From Stercorarius parasiticus (taxonomy: Eukaryota; Chordata; Aves; Charadriiformes; Stercorariidae): DNA of 64,000 nt. The notes below the pieces were generated by a model. It had not been told where the DNA came from. It saw only the letters and a list, made by a program, of their open reading frames with translations, and searched no databases. Below, piece by piece: positions 37,199 through 50,691 of this stretch. Location: NCBI GenBank assembly GCA_013396915.1, contig VWZL01000203.1, forward strand, positions 1,256,886-1,320,885. The letters run 5' to 3'. The translations under genes were made by a program, and so were the position numbers. The number at the start of each line of letters is the position of its first letter. Position 1 is the stretch's first letter.

Positions 37199-37475
37199 TA
37201 AGCTGAAGTAATGCCACTAATCTAAGTGGAGTTATTCTAGTTTACATCAGTGTTAAATGAAAGCAGAATATGACTCCTCGAGCGCTAGGCTTGTGCTGGA
37301 TCAGAGCTCAAGCCCTCAAGGCACGGGCCATCTTTACCCAGATACAGCAAAGCTCTTAAGTACGTGCTAGCCTTTAATTCCTTGCAGGGAGACCCTGGCT
37401 GATTATGGCAGGAATACCCTTCTACTTAAGTATGCATGAGCTTTGCTCGGGCATGACCAAGCCCTTCAGCACACA
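37199..37475. mobile_element. Decayed palindromic (fold-back) amniote repeat
   Basis: The first part (CTGAAGT... GTGGAGTTATTCTAGTTTAC ...CAGTG) resembles a dispersed amniote repeat of the form 'ctgaagtcaatggagttactccagatttacaccagtg'. The second part has opposed arms, AGCAAAGCT (37346-37354) with CTTAAGTACGTGC, and ACTTAAGTATGCATG with AGCTTTGCT (37439-37447). That matches the familiar self-complementary repeat in reptiles whose arms read 'cagcaaagcacttaagcatgtgc'. The arms are imperfect, so the element is old. Whether the two parts belong together is uncertain. Confidence 0.45.
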
Positions 37476-38825
37476 GCAGCACAGATTGTGAAAGGGCTGT
37501 GATTTAGCAAGCAGGCCCTGCCTTATCATATTGACAAATCTAGATGATCAGTAGCAACCATGCAGCATGCTTGTCCTGCAGCTAAGCCATAACTGAGTTA
37601 TATATCTGCTTTTTTAAGCATGAATTCATCCTCGATCTACTCAATGGGCCCCTTGGGGTAGATTTGAGTGAGGTAAAGATCAGACATCAGCTATTTCTCA
37701 AGACATTTAAAGACTGTAGATAAATATTTGTTATATGCACCTTCATCTCAGGTTAAAGGGTTCTGTCTGAACTAGTGTAAGCTGACAGAGCTTCCTTGAC
37801 TTCCCTTGACTTTCTCATGATCTGGGCACTCTGTTTAATGAGAGATCATTCATCTGTCATAATATAGGTGCTTCTACCCAAGCATTTCAGCAGTTTTCAC
37901 ATACTAAGAAAATATTGTGAGGCCTGTTTTTTAAAAAGTGGGGCTTGCAGCTGTCAGTTCTGCTGCTCAAAGATACCCAGCAAATTAGTACTAGAGGTGG
38001 AAAAAACAGCAAAGCTATCTGGACTCCTACCTTTTTGCTTTGAGTGCTATATGACCCTGCTACATTAGTACCCCTGCAAAAGATCACCTGGCTTTATTCT
38101 CTGGGTTCTCTGAAGAGCTCTGTGAAACAGCTTGTGGGATCCCCACTACAGAAGAAAACTCTTCTGATAAAATATGTAAAACTGCTCTCAAATGGACAGT
38201 TGTTCCTCATTTCTACAAAAGCAATAATCACATTATAGGAAGCATCTTTGTCTCCAATGCAAAAAAGGGTGTTGAGATAGGCTTACCTGTGCCAAGTTTT
38301 AAGGCATCACTTCGCCTCCTCTCTGTTTTTTCTGATATTAGAATGCATTTGCTCTAGACTGCAGCTTCAGGGTCTTGTAAGACCTCACTTTTCTAGGGAG
38401 CTCCAACAATAAATCACTAGGCAAGTGGTTCTCAGAATTAGCTAACACAGAGGCAAAACTCAGCCAGGCACAACATTGTTGTATAATCACTGTAATCAGG
38501 CTTACGCTTGTTAGTTTATACATTATGCATGCACGCACCTAGATTCTTCTCGAAGTTTGACCTTTTTGAGTGTGAGGGGTGAAAGCAGCTTAGTGACCTG
38601 AAGACTGTATTTTTTTCAGCATGACTCAGAATGCACCATCCCTTTGAGAAGTGTTATATTGAAATTGGACTTCACAGGGAGTGATTAGCTAATTTAGAAG
38701 TTGCTTTGGATGCACAGATGTTGTCTGTTTCCTAAAGAGTTCTTCAGTCCTGAATATGAATGCACTGAGAAGCTTGCTAAGTTGAGGCCTTATACTTATC
38801 ACATACAGAGACTGGATAAACTCTT

Positions 38826-39315
38826 TCATAGAATTACAGAATCATTTAGGTTGGAAAAGACTCTTAAGATCATCGAGTCCAACTGTAAACCTAACACTGC
38901 CAGGACCACCACTAAACCATGTCCCCAAGAACCATGTCTACACTTGTTTTAAATACCTCCAGGACTGGTGACTCAACTGCTTCCCTGTTCCAATACTTGA
39001 CAACCATTTTTGTGAAGAAGTTTTTCCTAATATCCAATATAAACCTCCCCTGGCTCTACTTGAGGCCATTTTCTCTTGTCTTGTTACTTGGGAAAAGAGA
39101 CCAATCCCCACCTTTCTACAGCCTCCTTTCAGGTAGTTGTAGACAGTGATAAGGTCTCCCCTCAGCCTCCTTTTCTCCAGACTAAGCAACCCCAATTCCC
39201 TCAGCTGCTCCTCGTAAGACTTGTGCTCTAGACCCTTCAATTGATTCCTTGCTCTTCTGTGGACACACTCATTTCCTCATACTCAGGGATTTAGGCCAAA
39301 CTGTTCACAATCCTC
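38826..39315 (-). mobile_element. CR1 LINE fragment, antisense
   Basis: Starts with the CR1 3' end in reverse (TCATAGAATTACAGAATCAT, then TTGGAAAAGACTCTTAAGAT). It continues through AAGAAGTTTTTCCTAATATC, GTGATAAGGTCTCCCCTCAG and the CTCCAGACTAAGCAACCCCA segment to a truncated 5' side around GGACACACTC and the degraded sequence after it. It is more diverged than the 25.7 kb copy. The minus-strand frame at 38938-39240 is a translation of this repeat. Confidence 0.95.
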
Positions 39316-40115
39316 TTTGCCTCCCCACAACTTTTTCTTCCAACTTTACTAGTGTGCTCCGTTTTTCTTTTTTTCTTTTCTTTCTGAATTACTCACCTCC
39401 CATAGAAGCTTAGGGGAGCTACAAGGCAGGGCAACTTTGTGCTCAAATAGCAGCACCATACAGAAAGACACTGCTCTGTAAGTGGAACCATCAGCAAGAA
39501 TCACAGATAGGGTCTTAAGCCCCAAACAACTGCTACCTTTTAGCTAAAGGATTAACTCTGTTTGTAATCACAGCAGTAAAGTCTTATCAGTTCTAAACGA
39601 GAAAAGCAAATAAAGACTCATCTTTTTCCAGACCCCTTCACCCGCATGGCACTACAGAAAACTACATTACCAACCTTTTGTAAAACACTTTCTAAAATCC
39701 ATTGCTACTTGTTGAGGGACCACATAGAGTATTTAATCGCTCTGATGAGCAGAGACCCTGATAACTCAGGTGTACCCTCTTAGGGGTTTCATTTGACTAT
39801 GGACACCTGATTTTATAAGAACAAAAGCAAAGAGGGTATTTTTCCAAAGTTAGAGGGTGCTTTCTACATCAAAAAGAGAGAGATACTAGAAGTAAAAGTG
39901 AGGCAAATTTTGCTTTATACCCTTTACCACTAGGAAGGAAAGGGTTGTTTTTTATTATAGCTCTTTCCTCATGAAATGAGTGGTCAATACTTATAGATTT
40001 TCACTTTCAGAGAAAGATGGAACCTTAGATTCTCATAGGTTTTAATACCGGAATGGACCATAATAGTTACTCTGCATGGCTTTCTGTGTCCCAGAGGGTT
40101 ACTCTGTGTGGCTTT

Positions 40116-40138
40116 CTCAAACCCTCATAGGGTTTGAG
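40116..40138. repeat. Perfect 10-bp hairpin with 3-base loop
   Basis: CTCAAACCCT, loop CAT, AGGGTTTGAG. Just upstream is an imperfect direct duplication of GTTACTCTGCATGGCTTTCT (near 40063) as GTTACTCTGTGTGGCTTTCT (near 40098). The hairpin begins right after the second copy. Confidence 0.9.
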
Positions 40139-43100
40139 CTTCTGCTTCAATTTGAGATGATGCCAGAATCAGAGTAAACTATATCATCCCGTGATCTGAT
40201 TTTCTTCTCAACGGCTTTGCTCAGTCTTCAGAAAAAGCCTCTTTCCATTGGCATTTAACTCATTGTAGAGTGATGGTTTGTGTTCTCTGATTGAGGTCTG
40301 CTCAGGTAAAAGCTTTTCTCAGCTACAAATACCTGCATTTTTTACATATATCTATGCTTCCTTTACGATGAAGTGGTAAGTCCACTACCAATAAATAAGA
40401 GGACAGAGTCCAAACTTTCATGTTAGTTGGGAATCAGAAAGTAGGACCCCTTACCTGGAGTAAGCATGGCGTAGGCACTGTTCTGATGCAGTTGTAATGT
40501 CCACAGTAACATACGCTGCATAAAGCATCTTGTCCATGCCTGTTCCTTAGCCAAGCATAGCACAGCTCAGATCCCTTCTGGATGGCAAAACCACAGAGGA
40601 GAGAACAATGTTGCCTCTCTGGTCACTACAAAAGGGAATCAATCTTTAAACAAATGTAGGAAAAGCAATCTTGAAGTATCTAGAAGTGCGGATCCCAAAT
40701 AGTCTCACAAAGGAGTGATTTTAAGTGCGTACAAGAGGGTAGGATGAGGATAAATACATTAAGAGGGAACACTTTAGCAGAACAGCAAGAAATGGGAGCT
40801 GTTAGGTTATGGGATAGTTACCAAGGGATGCGATGGAGGCTCTGTTACACTGGCCATTTGAGAAAGCAAACTAGACAGAGTGCTATTGAGTATACTCCAA
40901 GGAACCATCCTGTCTCCACAGGGACCCTGACTGTTACCTGGCTAATGGCCTGATTTTCTAAATGTACCATGTGGCTGTTCCTAAAACTGACTTTAGCAAG
41001 ACTTCTGGGTGTTACATTGTTCAAGAAAATAACAGGTTATTGATCACCAATGACCTCATTCCCATTTTCATGGCCATGAAAGCTGTGTTGTATTTTTTTA
41101 GTCATGCAATGTGCAGGAGATTCATGACTTTTCCTGGCTGGAGTAGACCATGGCATGCTTTTTGAAGGGCTGGTGTCCCACTGTCTTTTTTTTTTTTATA
41201 TCTGAGGTAAAATAAAGTGCACCAACAGAAGCACCTGGTACCACCTGCCTCAGCCGTATGATGTTTGAGCCACCATCTGCAGCTGCCTCGGGCTAGTAGA
41301 GCTGCCCTGAGCAGAAGTGGATGCATTGCAGAGCCAAGCAGCCCCATGGAGCAGAGAGCAGCAAGGCTACTTTAGTTCTGCAAGATTTGCTCTGTCTCTC
41401 CTGGGCAGGGGATGGCACATGTGATGCCAGTGCTCCAGTTAAATATTTAAATTTAATTTACTAGAGCAACAGGGGAAGCTGCAATTATGTTTTATAGGGA
41501 AAATTATTTTCCAGCATGCAGGTTAATTTTTAATTTGTCAGATTTTTTCTTACCCTTTTCTCCTTCCTTAGCCATCATCCCTCTCAAACCTCTATTTTTA
41601 ATTCCCTTTTAATTTGCTTGAGTGGCAGAGCAAAAGGAGGAGAGCTGGAGGTAAAAAGCACCTAATTGAAACACTTTTTGCTTCTCTGAGAAAGGTAGGC
41701 CTGGTTTTACATAAGCCCTCTGCACCAGACCCTACAGTTTTAAGGACTCCCACCATTCGGATATACCCATTCCACTATGCAACTCCTCTAGCATATATGG
41801 TCTCAGGCTCCTTGTGGACTAAGCAACATTACTTCCCACCTGCATGGTAACAAAAAATAAATAAATCTGCAATACAATCAATAAATTAAAAACATTACAA
41901 ATTGGCCAATTTCTGAGCTATTTAAAATATGGGCTGCTGGTGCCCTGTATGCCAATATATGTACACAGAGACCAGGATTTGTGATAGCTTGCTATGCACT
42001 TTAAATATCATGAAAACCAGTCAATTTCATTTTGTTACAGCCTAAATCTGTCTCGGCAGCTCCTGCTACAGCCTAGTTCCTGTTACAACACAGGGCACTG
42101 AAAATGGTACAGCCTGTTTACTAAATGGATTTAATAAGAGCTTCTGGTAAAGACAATGGTTCTTAGTTTTTTAAAAAAAAAAGTCAGTAAGTGATACAGA
42201 GCTTTAGAATTCAATCACCGTGAATTAAGGGATTGTCTGAGCTGATCTAAATGGATGTTATATCTCTGTCTTCATATCCCAACGTGCACGATCTGGCTTC
42301 TTATGCTAGTCCTTCACAATGGTATCCAAGCAGTTCTGCGGATGAATGAACGTGCTATACAATGTGCAGTACATGCTGCTTCTGCCTGAAACTAAATGAA
42401 TTTTACCATATCTTTCCTTTCTTGCTTTCTCTACTTTCCCTGAGATAATACTGTAAAGCAGATCTGCAGGCTGCAGTATACGGTAGGCAAGAGGGAAAGG
42501 TACTGTTTGGGTGGTACCTAGGAAACATTTAGATAAGGAAAATTGAGTCTAAGCACCAGAAATATCTTCTGTTGGGTGAACTGTGGATTCATCAGAGTGT
42601 CCAGGCACATCTTGGCACCTGAAACTGCAGACTACTTAATATCTTAACTCTGTGCAATCCTCACAAGATCAGCCCCAATGGAAGAGCAGAAACATTGACT
42701 ATTCCTTTTCCTTTTGCATTTTTGAGAACTTCACAAAGGTGAGTTCTGTGCCCAAGTGATGAATACAAGGGAACTTCACTGTAGCATTTACAGGACTGCA
42801 CTCACAACAGGTTTCCTGGCAGTGATAATTATGTATCTGCACTTCACAGCTGCAGGAATCCTTCCAGAGAGTCATTGTGAGAAAAATGTAGGACTCTGCA
42901 GGGTAAAGCTCTAGGGAGCAGCTTCCAGTGGGTTAGTTACACTGATCCTCCAGGAAGCTTTAGATCATTTGTTGAGTAGACATGAGTAGACTTCTGCATT
43001 AACCAGTGGCGTCAGCCAGGAGAAAGCTTGTGAGTCTACTGCTCTGCAGCAGGGTGGACGCATGCTGCACTGCAGCAAGGCATAGCAGGAGTCAGCATGC

Positions 43101-45692
43101 ATTGTTTAAAGCCATTTCTCTGACTTCATCATGTATCGTTTTTAGATGTCTTCCCTTTATGTCCCAGTCAGTACCAGAAAAGGAAGAGTGCAGCTGTGGA
43201 TGTAAGGAATTGCCAGGAAAGCACAGCAATTTTTATAGCCACTCTGTGCTACTTGACTGTACGGATTGCTGAGTTTGGTCTTCATTAACAGACCTTTACA
43301 GTCATCTGTTAGGTAAAACTATAGAAGGACCAAAGCTACCTGTTAAGAAAGTCCTCACATACCCATCCAGAGGAATGCCAGCCAGATGATCTCTCTGAAT
43401 GGAGGAAGACCATTACCTGATCATTTTGGCAGTCCATTTAACACCGCTATCTATGAAGCAGGATTCTGCAGTGAGTAGTGTAAGTGTCTGAATGATGGGC
43501 AGTTGTAAACAACTTGTCTTTCGGGACAGCATTCTCCCATATTCAGAACCAGTAACAAAGCCATAAAGTTTTCTATGTCTCTTAATTTCTGTAGGCTATC
43601 AAATCAGTGTATGGATGTCCTCATTATCTATGTGAATATCCAATTCTTTCTTTGGTGCTGATAAAATCTTAGGTTTGGTGGGTTTTCATGATGTAGTACG
43701 TTTCACAGATTAACTTTAGTTTGTTTTAAAAACTTTTTCTACAAGAAGTTGTTGCCTGTGCTGCATCATGTGGATTTTTTTTTTTATAAGAATGTTTCCT
43801 GGTATTAATCAGAAGTCCAGAGCATCTTCCAGGAGCTACTGGTACGAGAACAAATTCGCAGAATCCTTCTCCATCATAGATTCTCAGTTTAGTCCAGTGG
43901 AGTGCTGGCATGCTGATCTAACACCTGTGCAATTATTCTGTGAAATTAGTTCCTGGGAGGCTTTTAGTTGAGACAGGAGAACTCTGAGCAAAAATCAGGG
44001 CTCCAGTTCTGTACTAAATTCTGGTACTTCTTGTGTTCCTGGATTATAAAAAGGTGAAATACTGAACTTTTTCCACACGACCAAAACTTCATTGCATTTT
44101 TAATTCAGAGGCACTGTAGTGTTTCTTTTTCAGGAACAAGATGCTTCAATATTTCTAAATCCAAACACTTTGTTGCAATGACTCAAATGTGTCCTTCATT
44201 AAAGTGTATTTCATTTGGGTGCTGTAGTGATGAAGATATTTTGTAGAGCAGGAAGAGAATGTATGTCTTGCACATCTGTTTGTTCTTGCGGGTGGACACA
44301 TTGCAGTTTTTCAGATGCTGCTTTTTTTGTCCCCAAGTCATGTTGATTGAAAATTTCTTCTCAAATCTTCTAGATACTTATTTTTTCAAGCAAATGTCCA
44401 CTGTAATTCATACTAATTGTCACCCCTGTTGTCAGCTTCAGCAGTGAAGTTGATGATTAAATGGTCATGAATGATTAACTGTCAGCCTTTGCGATGATCG
44501 CAGTAGGTCTGGGCTCAGGTATGTTGGCAGGGGAGTCAAAGACAAAGTTATGTCTGAGTGGTCAAACTGCATAGCATATTGAGACCCAGAGATTTAGGTG
44601 GCTTGTCAGGAAGAAAGAAGTGCAGAAAGAAGCAAACGATTGCCGTGGTAATAAGTGAACTACTAGTAAGATAGAAAAAAATACCAAGAAAAGCACAAAA
44701 ATGGTTCAAGGATTGAATGATGAGATACAAGGAGCTAAATTTATATAGTCTAGAAAAGAAACTGTACATCTAAAGAGACATCAGTTTATATATACCTTCA
44801 TCAGAGCCATGAATATTTGCACTATCAAATCATTAAGGAGAGGTTAATGGAAAGCATGTCAGCTACTGGAAAATGCTACAGAGGAGTGGTCATATAAGCT
44901 TGATCATGGAAAGTACAGTATCTAATATCCTCAGGTGTATTTATTTGTGGGTTGTTTTTTTTCCTATAATTCAGTGAAAATGTGAGATGCTGATACAACC
45001 ACTTTATAATGCTGTTGTCCTCTTTTGAGCAACCTGGCTTTATTTCTTAAATACACAAGCCTGGTCTCTTGTCTTGATCAAATGCAAACGGATGATAACA
45101 GGGGAGGCAATTTTGTCCTTCAAAGCCCTTTCCTGCTGCTGTCCCTTAAGACCAGGAATGTATTGCAGAATCATTTGCCCCATGTAAATTAAGTTTGAAG
45201 TTATCTTTTTCCCTCTGGCAATATGTATTTACCATTAGAGATATCTGTGATTTGAACTTCCCTGTGTTTATGAATTACCTAAAGAGATTAAAGTGCCCTT
45301 TTTAGGCTGTTAATAGCACCAAGAGAAGCAAGTACATCTGGATAGACCTGGCACCTACTGGCTTTAGCAGGTGAAAACCTTCCAACCCTTCCTCCCCACT
45401 CCCAGTAAAGTGTAAAAATAATTTAAGATGAGAAAACTAAGCACACAGTGTGTCAAGTGTAAAATCTGAATCTGCAGGTGCACTGCATGTAAGTTCTTTT
45501 AAGATTCAGGGGTCTCTATAACAAACTGATAGTTTCCCCCAATCCTGTGAGACGGCAGAACTTGGAGTCCTGTGGAATCAGTACATCAGGAGACTGGGCC
45601 TGGATCTCTGCCATCATCTAACATAATATCAACTTCACTTTCCTATTTTAAGATAAGTCTGTTGGAGAAGCTGATCTATACAGACTTGAGGA

Positions 45693-45850
45693 TATTAAAG
45701 CTGGAAGGGATTATTGCTAGGTCCATCTGACTTGACTTTTTGTACAGCACAAGCCATATAGTTCATTAATTAAATTCTGTATCAATTCTGTAATTCCTGC
45801 TTGAGATATAAAATATTTCAATGGTGGAAGATAATCTTAGAAATATCATT
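45693..45850 (-). mobile_element. Ancient CR1/L3-like LINE fragment
   Basis: Plus-strand text ATTAAAGCTGGAAGGGATTA, then GGTCCATCTGACTTGAC, GTACAGCACAAGCCATATAG and TAATTCCTGC follows the antisense 3' end of an old amniote CR1 (pattern 'ggaccatt...tctagtctgacctcctgtataacacaggccatag...aattcctg'). It is heavily decayed; the right border is approximate. Confidence 0.6.
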
Positions 45851-48800
45851 GAGGGTGGGGGCAGGATTCATCCATGACTCAGAAGCCAAAGCTGTCATCA
45901 CAAAGGAGGGACAGATGGATTTCCTGCTAAAGCAATGATGTGCAATATCGTTGTCAGGCCTGTCCCACCTCTCAGTTCTTATGACTTTTCTCCTTACTCG
46001 TGGTTTCTCATTTCTTGCAGCCATTTTCCTGGTTGTGACTGATGCACAAAAATACTCTGTTTTGTTTTCTCCATTTACACTGTTTCTCCACTCGCTACAT
46101 TCTCTGTGGTTTGCGATAACTCTATTGCTTAAAGTCTCATGACAAAGACGATACTTTTGAAGTCCTGACGGTAAAGAAGGACTTCTCTGACTTCTTTTCT
46201 GACTGTTCCTCTTGTTTCCAGTCTCCACAAGCTTCCTGTATTTTGTGTTTGAATAATTTGATAATGACTCACAAATTACTAAATAGGCTTTATTACAAAA
46301 TCGATCAGACTATTAACTCCTCTATGGGTTAAACTTTAGCCAAACCCCAGCATAAAACCTGCCAGTTGCATACAATATATGTATATATCCATACAATAGT
46401 TTGTTGTTTTCTGCAATGTGAGAGATGATAGCTTGTAACTAGAAGCAGGGAATGCGTATCCCTTGCTTTGTCTGACTTGGCTTTTATGGGTATACGCTTT
46501 TTAGACTTGGACTGTCCCCATGACCTTACAGTGAGGCTTCTTCAGAAATAGTTAATTTTTATTTGGTGAGCAGTTGCATCTATTTTTCCCTCTTAGCGCA
46601 TACTTAGAAATTACTTCTAAGTTTCCTCCAGTGGTGGTGCTTCACCTGGATACTCTCAACACAGGCATCATAGGTGTTAAAGGTACCACCCTTCAACAAC
46701 TTCTCTGCTTCTACTGAAATATTACTTTCAGTAAGGAAATGCAAATTTTTGGATCTTCTGATGGAATGACATTTCTCTGGCTTTTAATTTTTTCTGAAGA
46801 CTCAGCACCAAGGTTTAGCACATTGGATGCCAATTGCAAAAGATTTTAGATTATTTGATAGGCAGCAGGATAAATGCCCAAGCTGCCTAGAACAGAGAGA
46901 TTTTCTGTACTAATTCTAAAAGAAAAAGAAAGAAATCGCACTTTGGTGGTGTCAGTTTTTCCTCCTTCTCTTCCTACATGATAGATCTTTATCTGGCAAT
47001 GCTCTTGAGCCTAAAGTTTGCCTTTTCTCTGTTGGATTGCTGCATTATGCTAAGTTTCCAGGTTTTGAAATACTCATATTCTGTCTTCAATCTGTTAATT
47101 TTGCACGATTTGCATCTGGGAAAAAATACATCTTCATCCCCCATGTCAAAGCCTCATATGACATAAATCCATATACCGTTTTCCCCAACAGAATATAGTG
47201 TTTATTGCACACTAACCTTTTCTGTATTACTATTGACAATTTCATCATGGGTTGATGCATTGTTAGAATTTATTTTTTTCCTAAAATACTTAATTTAACT
47301 CTGCTCACCAAGTACAGTACTTTATACACTTTGACTTAGCTTATCAGTCTACTACAGCTGAATAGAGAAAAGAGATAGAATTCAATAGATAGAAACAATT
47401 ACCAGTAATACAGGAAAACACAAATGTTTTCAAATATTTGTTCGGTGTTTGGAGAAAATATCCATTTACAAGGGCCACATGATGTAATCATATAGGATGC
47501 TCCTGAAATAATTTCTTCATCAGTACTAATACGTAAGGATACTAACTGTTTAAATGACCTAATAGACTTATCAGTATGAGCTAACTAGATAAGTACTTTC
47601 TGTCTGCATTTGACGACAGTTGGGTCACTCCTGGAATGTGGTGTCCTGATTTGACATCTGAAGGTGAATAAAGATATTGATAAATGAGAGAATTCAGTAT
47701 TTCTGCTTCCTCATCAGATATCCTTGCACAACAATGTGTATTGCAGCTCTTCCTCCTCTGGCCCAGAGCTGGAGAGGTGTGCCAATGCTTTACCTCATTG
47801 TAGTTATCTTCCAAGTAGTTGAAGTTTATTTACATCACAGGTACTTCAGCTGTGGCTGTACAACATGTTAAAAAAGCACTGATTGCAAGGGAGCTTTTTC
47901 TTTTGGTCCCTTTAGTTTATGCTATTATGGAATCTCTATCTGCAATTTTGAGAAAGAATTCCATGCTAATTTTAAGCATGCCTTTCAATAAGGGATTTCT
48001 ACATTAAATTACTACATTATTTCAAGGAATAAAATCTGGAACCGCTGGCAGAAGTTTCTTTCTTTTTCATGTAAACCAACTGCTGCACACAGCACACGTA
48101 GACAGGGTACTGTAAATATATTTGTGTTTTTTTTTCTTTGAGGCTTTCTCAGCAAATTATGAGGTCTAAGGCATTTGTCTTACATCCACATGTCAAGTTT
48201 CTTGAATGCTGGGAGAACTAAATTCAGCCTCCAACCTTGACAGTAGTGAGGTAAAGATGCTGTATCAAGTCTGGGTGTAGTCTAAGGAAAAGTCAGCTGA
48301 ATTGTAGTCAAAAAGAAGCTGGAATAGAGCCTTCTGTGTGACGAAAGGTTAAATACAGTAGGTTTTTCAACATGCAGAAGAGATGGTCAAAGAGGAATTT
48401 GATAGAGCTCTTACATTCTCAAATAGTGTGGAGGAAGTAGTGTACACATGAAAGAATCAGGTGGATGTTTTTAATGAAATGAAAAAGGAGAGTGTTTTTC
48501 ATACAATGAAGCTGAACGATTTGCTACTTCAGGTTGTTACAGGCCCCCAAAGAAAAAAATAGACATTTTCATGGAAGACAAATCCACCGAGGGCTATGAA
48601 GTGTGAAGATGCAGGTACAATCTCTAGCTCAGGACATCTGTAAACTATTGATTGCTAAAATCTTGGATGTTATAATAGGGAACTATCACTGTAGACTTAG
48701 CTTAATCTTACAATTTTCCTAAGTGGCCACTATTGGCCAGTGATAAATTCTGGTACAACATGGCTGCTATTTTTATTTTCTGAAACAATACAAGTGTGAT

Positions 48801-50667
48801 TTTTTACAGGCTCATTCAGGCTAGCTGGGGTAATGCTCTGATATGGTTTAATAACAGGAAATACTGTATTCTTTCCTGAATAGTGAGTGGGATTGACAAG
48901 GTTGTCTACAAGATAAAACTAGTGAAAACTTCTTTTCTTAAATAAAAATAAGTTAAAACCCCCCCAAATCATGAATGAAATGCGGCACCAGAAGCAGCAG
49001 CAAGTCCAGCATGTTGCAGGGAAGCTTCATGATGTGAATGATAAATACAGTATACAAGATGAGAGAAATACAGGGAAAGTGCTGTTTTGAACAGTCTGAC
49101 TCCTGATGCTCTGAAAAACATAGAGCCTGCTTGGTAGTGGCTTTGAAGGTCTGTTGCCAAAATTCAGAATCAGATAGAACAAGACAACACATACATTTTG
49201 CACAAGATGTGGGATTTGAACCCCACGCTGCTTGCCCCTAAAAGACTGATTTCTCTAATGGTTAAGAAAATTTTGCTTATGGTTTAAACACAGGGACATG
49301 TTCTAGGGTAACATGCAAGAGCATGGCAGTCAAGCCGTGGAAGACACTTGTGTTTTCACTTTTAGACGATGGCAGTTGAGAATTACCTCAGGTTGTCTTG
49401 CTTCCTATTAGGTTTGTCTAATGGTTAGATGTATGAACAAAGTAACATAGCTTACAGGTTTTTGTGCATCAACTAGTCTGAAGTAACTGCCTCTATGCAT
49501 CCTCTTAGCCTGAAGCAGATGCAAAATAATTCAACTTAGCTGAGATCTCAGTGAAATATAGCTAAAATAACTCTTGATCCAACACCAGAAGATAACATCG
49601 TGCAGAAAGCCTCTTCCATATTCCACCCATAACACCCACATGTTCCAGTCACAGCCTGGAGCTGGGCAATAGGTCTCACAGGAACGGAGACTCAGCTGTT
49701 GGGAGCTCTACCATTCCCATCAATTTGATGGCCAAGGAATGGGTTTCAGTTATCCTGACTATGTGGCCTCTACTCATATAAAATGCTAAGATCTGTAGGA
49801 CCAAGATGAGGGTTCTGGGATCTGGAGGGAGGGCATTCTGGAAAAGAGACCTGTCTTTTCAAATAGCTTCTGCTGGAAATACTTTGGAGCATATCTGGGT
49901 GTGCTCAAGGACTGCAATTGTACCTCTATGTGTGGGCTGATCTGAAGCAACAAGCTTTTTTAGCTGACTGGCCAAAACCATCTCCTTTGCCTTTCAGCTA
50001 TAGCGTACTGCAGAGTAGGATGGGGAATTTTTTATCTCTTTTTTTAGCTATTAATGACCTAATACAAACTATAAAAAGTGCATCCAGATATCATGGTGAT
50101 AAGTGCCTTAAAAGCGTCTGTAATGATAAATAATTCAAATGATGATGTTCTTCATGAAGCTTTTAAAGTACATTAACCAGAAACTTATATAAGCAATGAA
50201 ACCTACATTACACACACACATACATATGCAAAAAGTAATGAGTAGATGAAGAAACGTATCTATGTACAAGAACAGAACAATTTTTTTTTAACTTCTACAT
50301 TTTTCTTGTTCAGTCACTTGTTCACCACCTTCCGCTCCCCTCCCTCCAGCCAAAGCAAGTCAAAATCAAAGCTCCAACTCAGTTTAGAAAACAAGTGTTC
50401 GTAAATGGTAATAGTCTTTAATAGCAGCATTTGGTGGGATATACTACCCATGGCAGAGGATGATCTGTTTAGGAGCTTTTTAGATAAACTGGACATATGT
50501 AAGTGTTGCACAGACACTTGTGAACAGAGTGCTTATTTGAAAAACGAAAAAAAACCCAAATCTGTTGGGTTCTTTAGATGTAGTGTTCACGTGAGGGATC
50601 AGAACTCTGGGACAGGACAGTCGGTACCTATCCAGACAGTAAAAGCCGTTGCTGTTCCAAGGGACTT

Positions 50668-50691
50668 TGTAATCTTCAGCTGAAGATTACA
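50668..50691. repeat. Perfect 24-base palindrome
   Basis: The arm TGTAATCTTCAG is followed directly by its exact reverse complement CTGAAGATTACA. Two further inverted repeats lie immediately to the right: TCTCAC/GTGAGA (50694-50711) and CAGTTAGG/CCTAACTG (50699-50723). Confidence 0.9.

Larger units (their letters stand above)
32111..38825. other. Non-coding desert segment
   Basis: No supportable genes. Contains a MIR-like SINE (33131-33385), a C9/T11 homopolymer junction beside a GGCGCGCC site (34315-34340), and a decayed fold-back repeat (37199-37475). The remainder shows nothing I recognise; short open frames lack splice context and protein similarity. Confidence 0.7.

Noticed and set aside
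38938..39240. 100-codon minus-strand frame with a [20 protein letters not shown] segment
   Set aside because: CR1 repeat translation, not a host gene.
49209..49260. tRNA-like GGTTCAAATCC (T-arm) on the minus strand
   Set aside because: No matching D-arm, anticodon arm or acceptor stem; may be a MIR-type SINE remnant.
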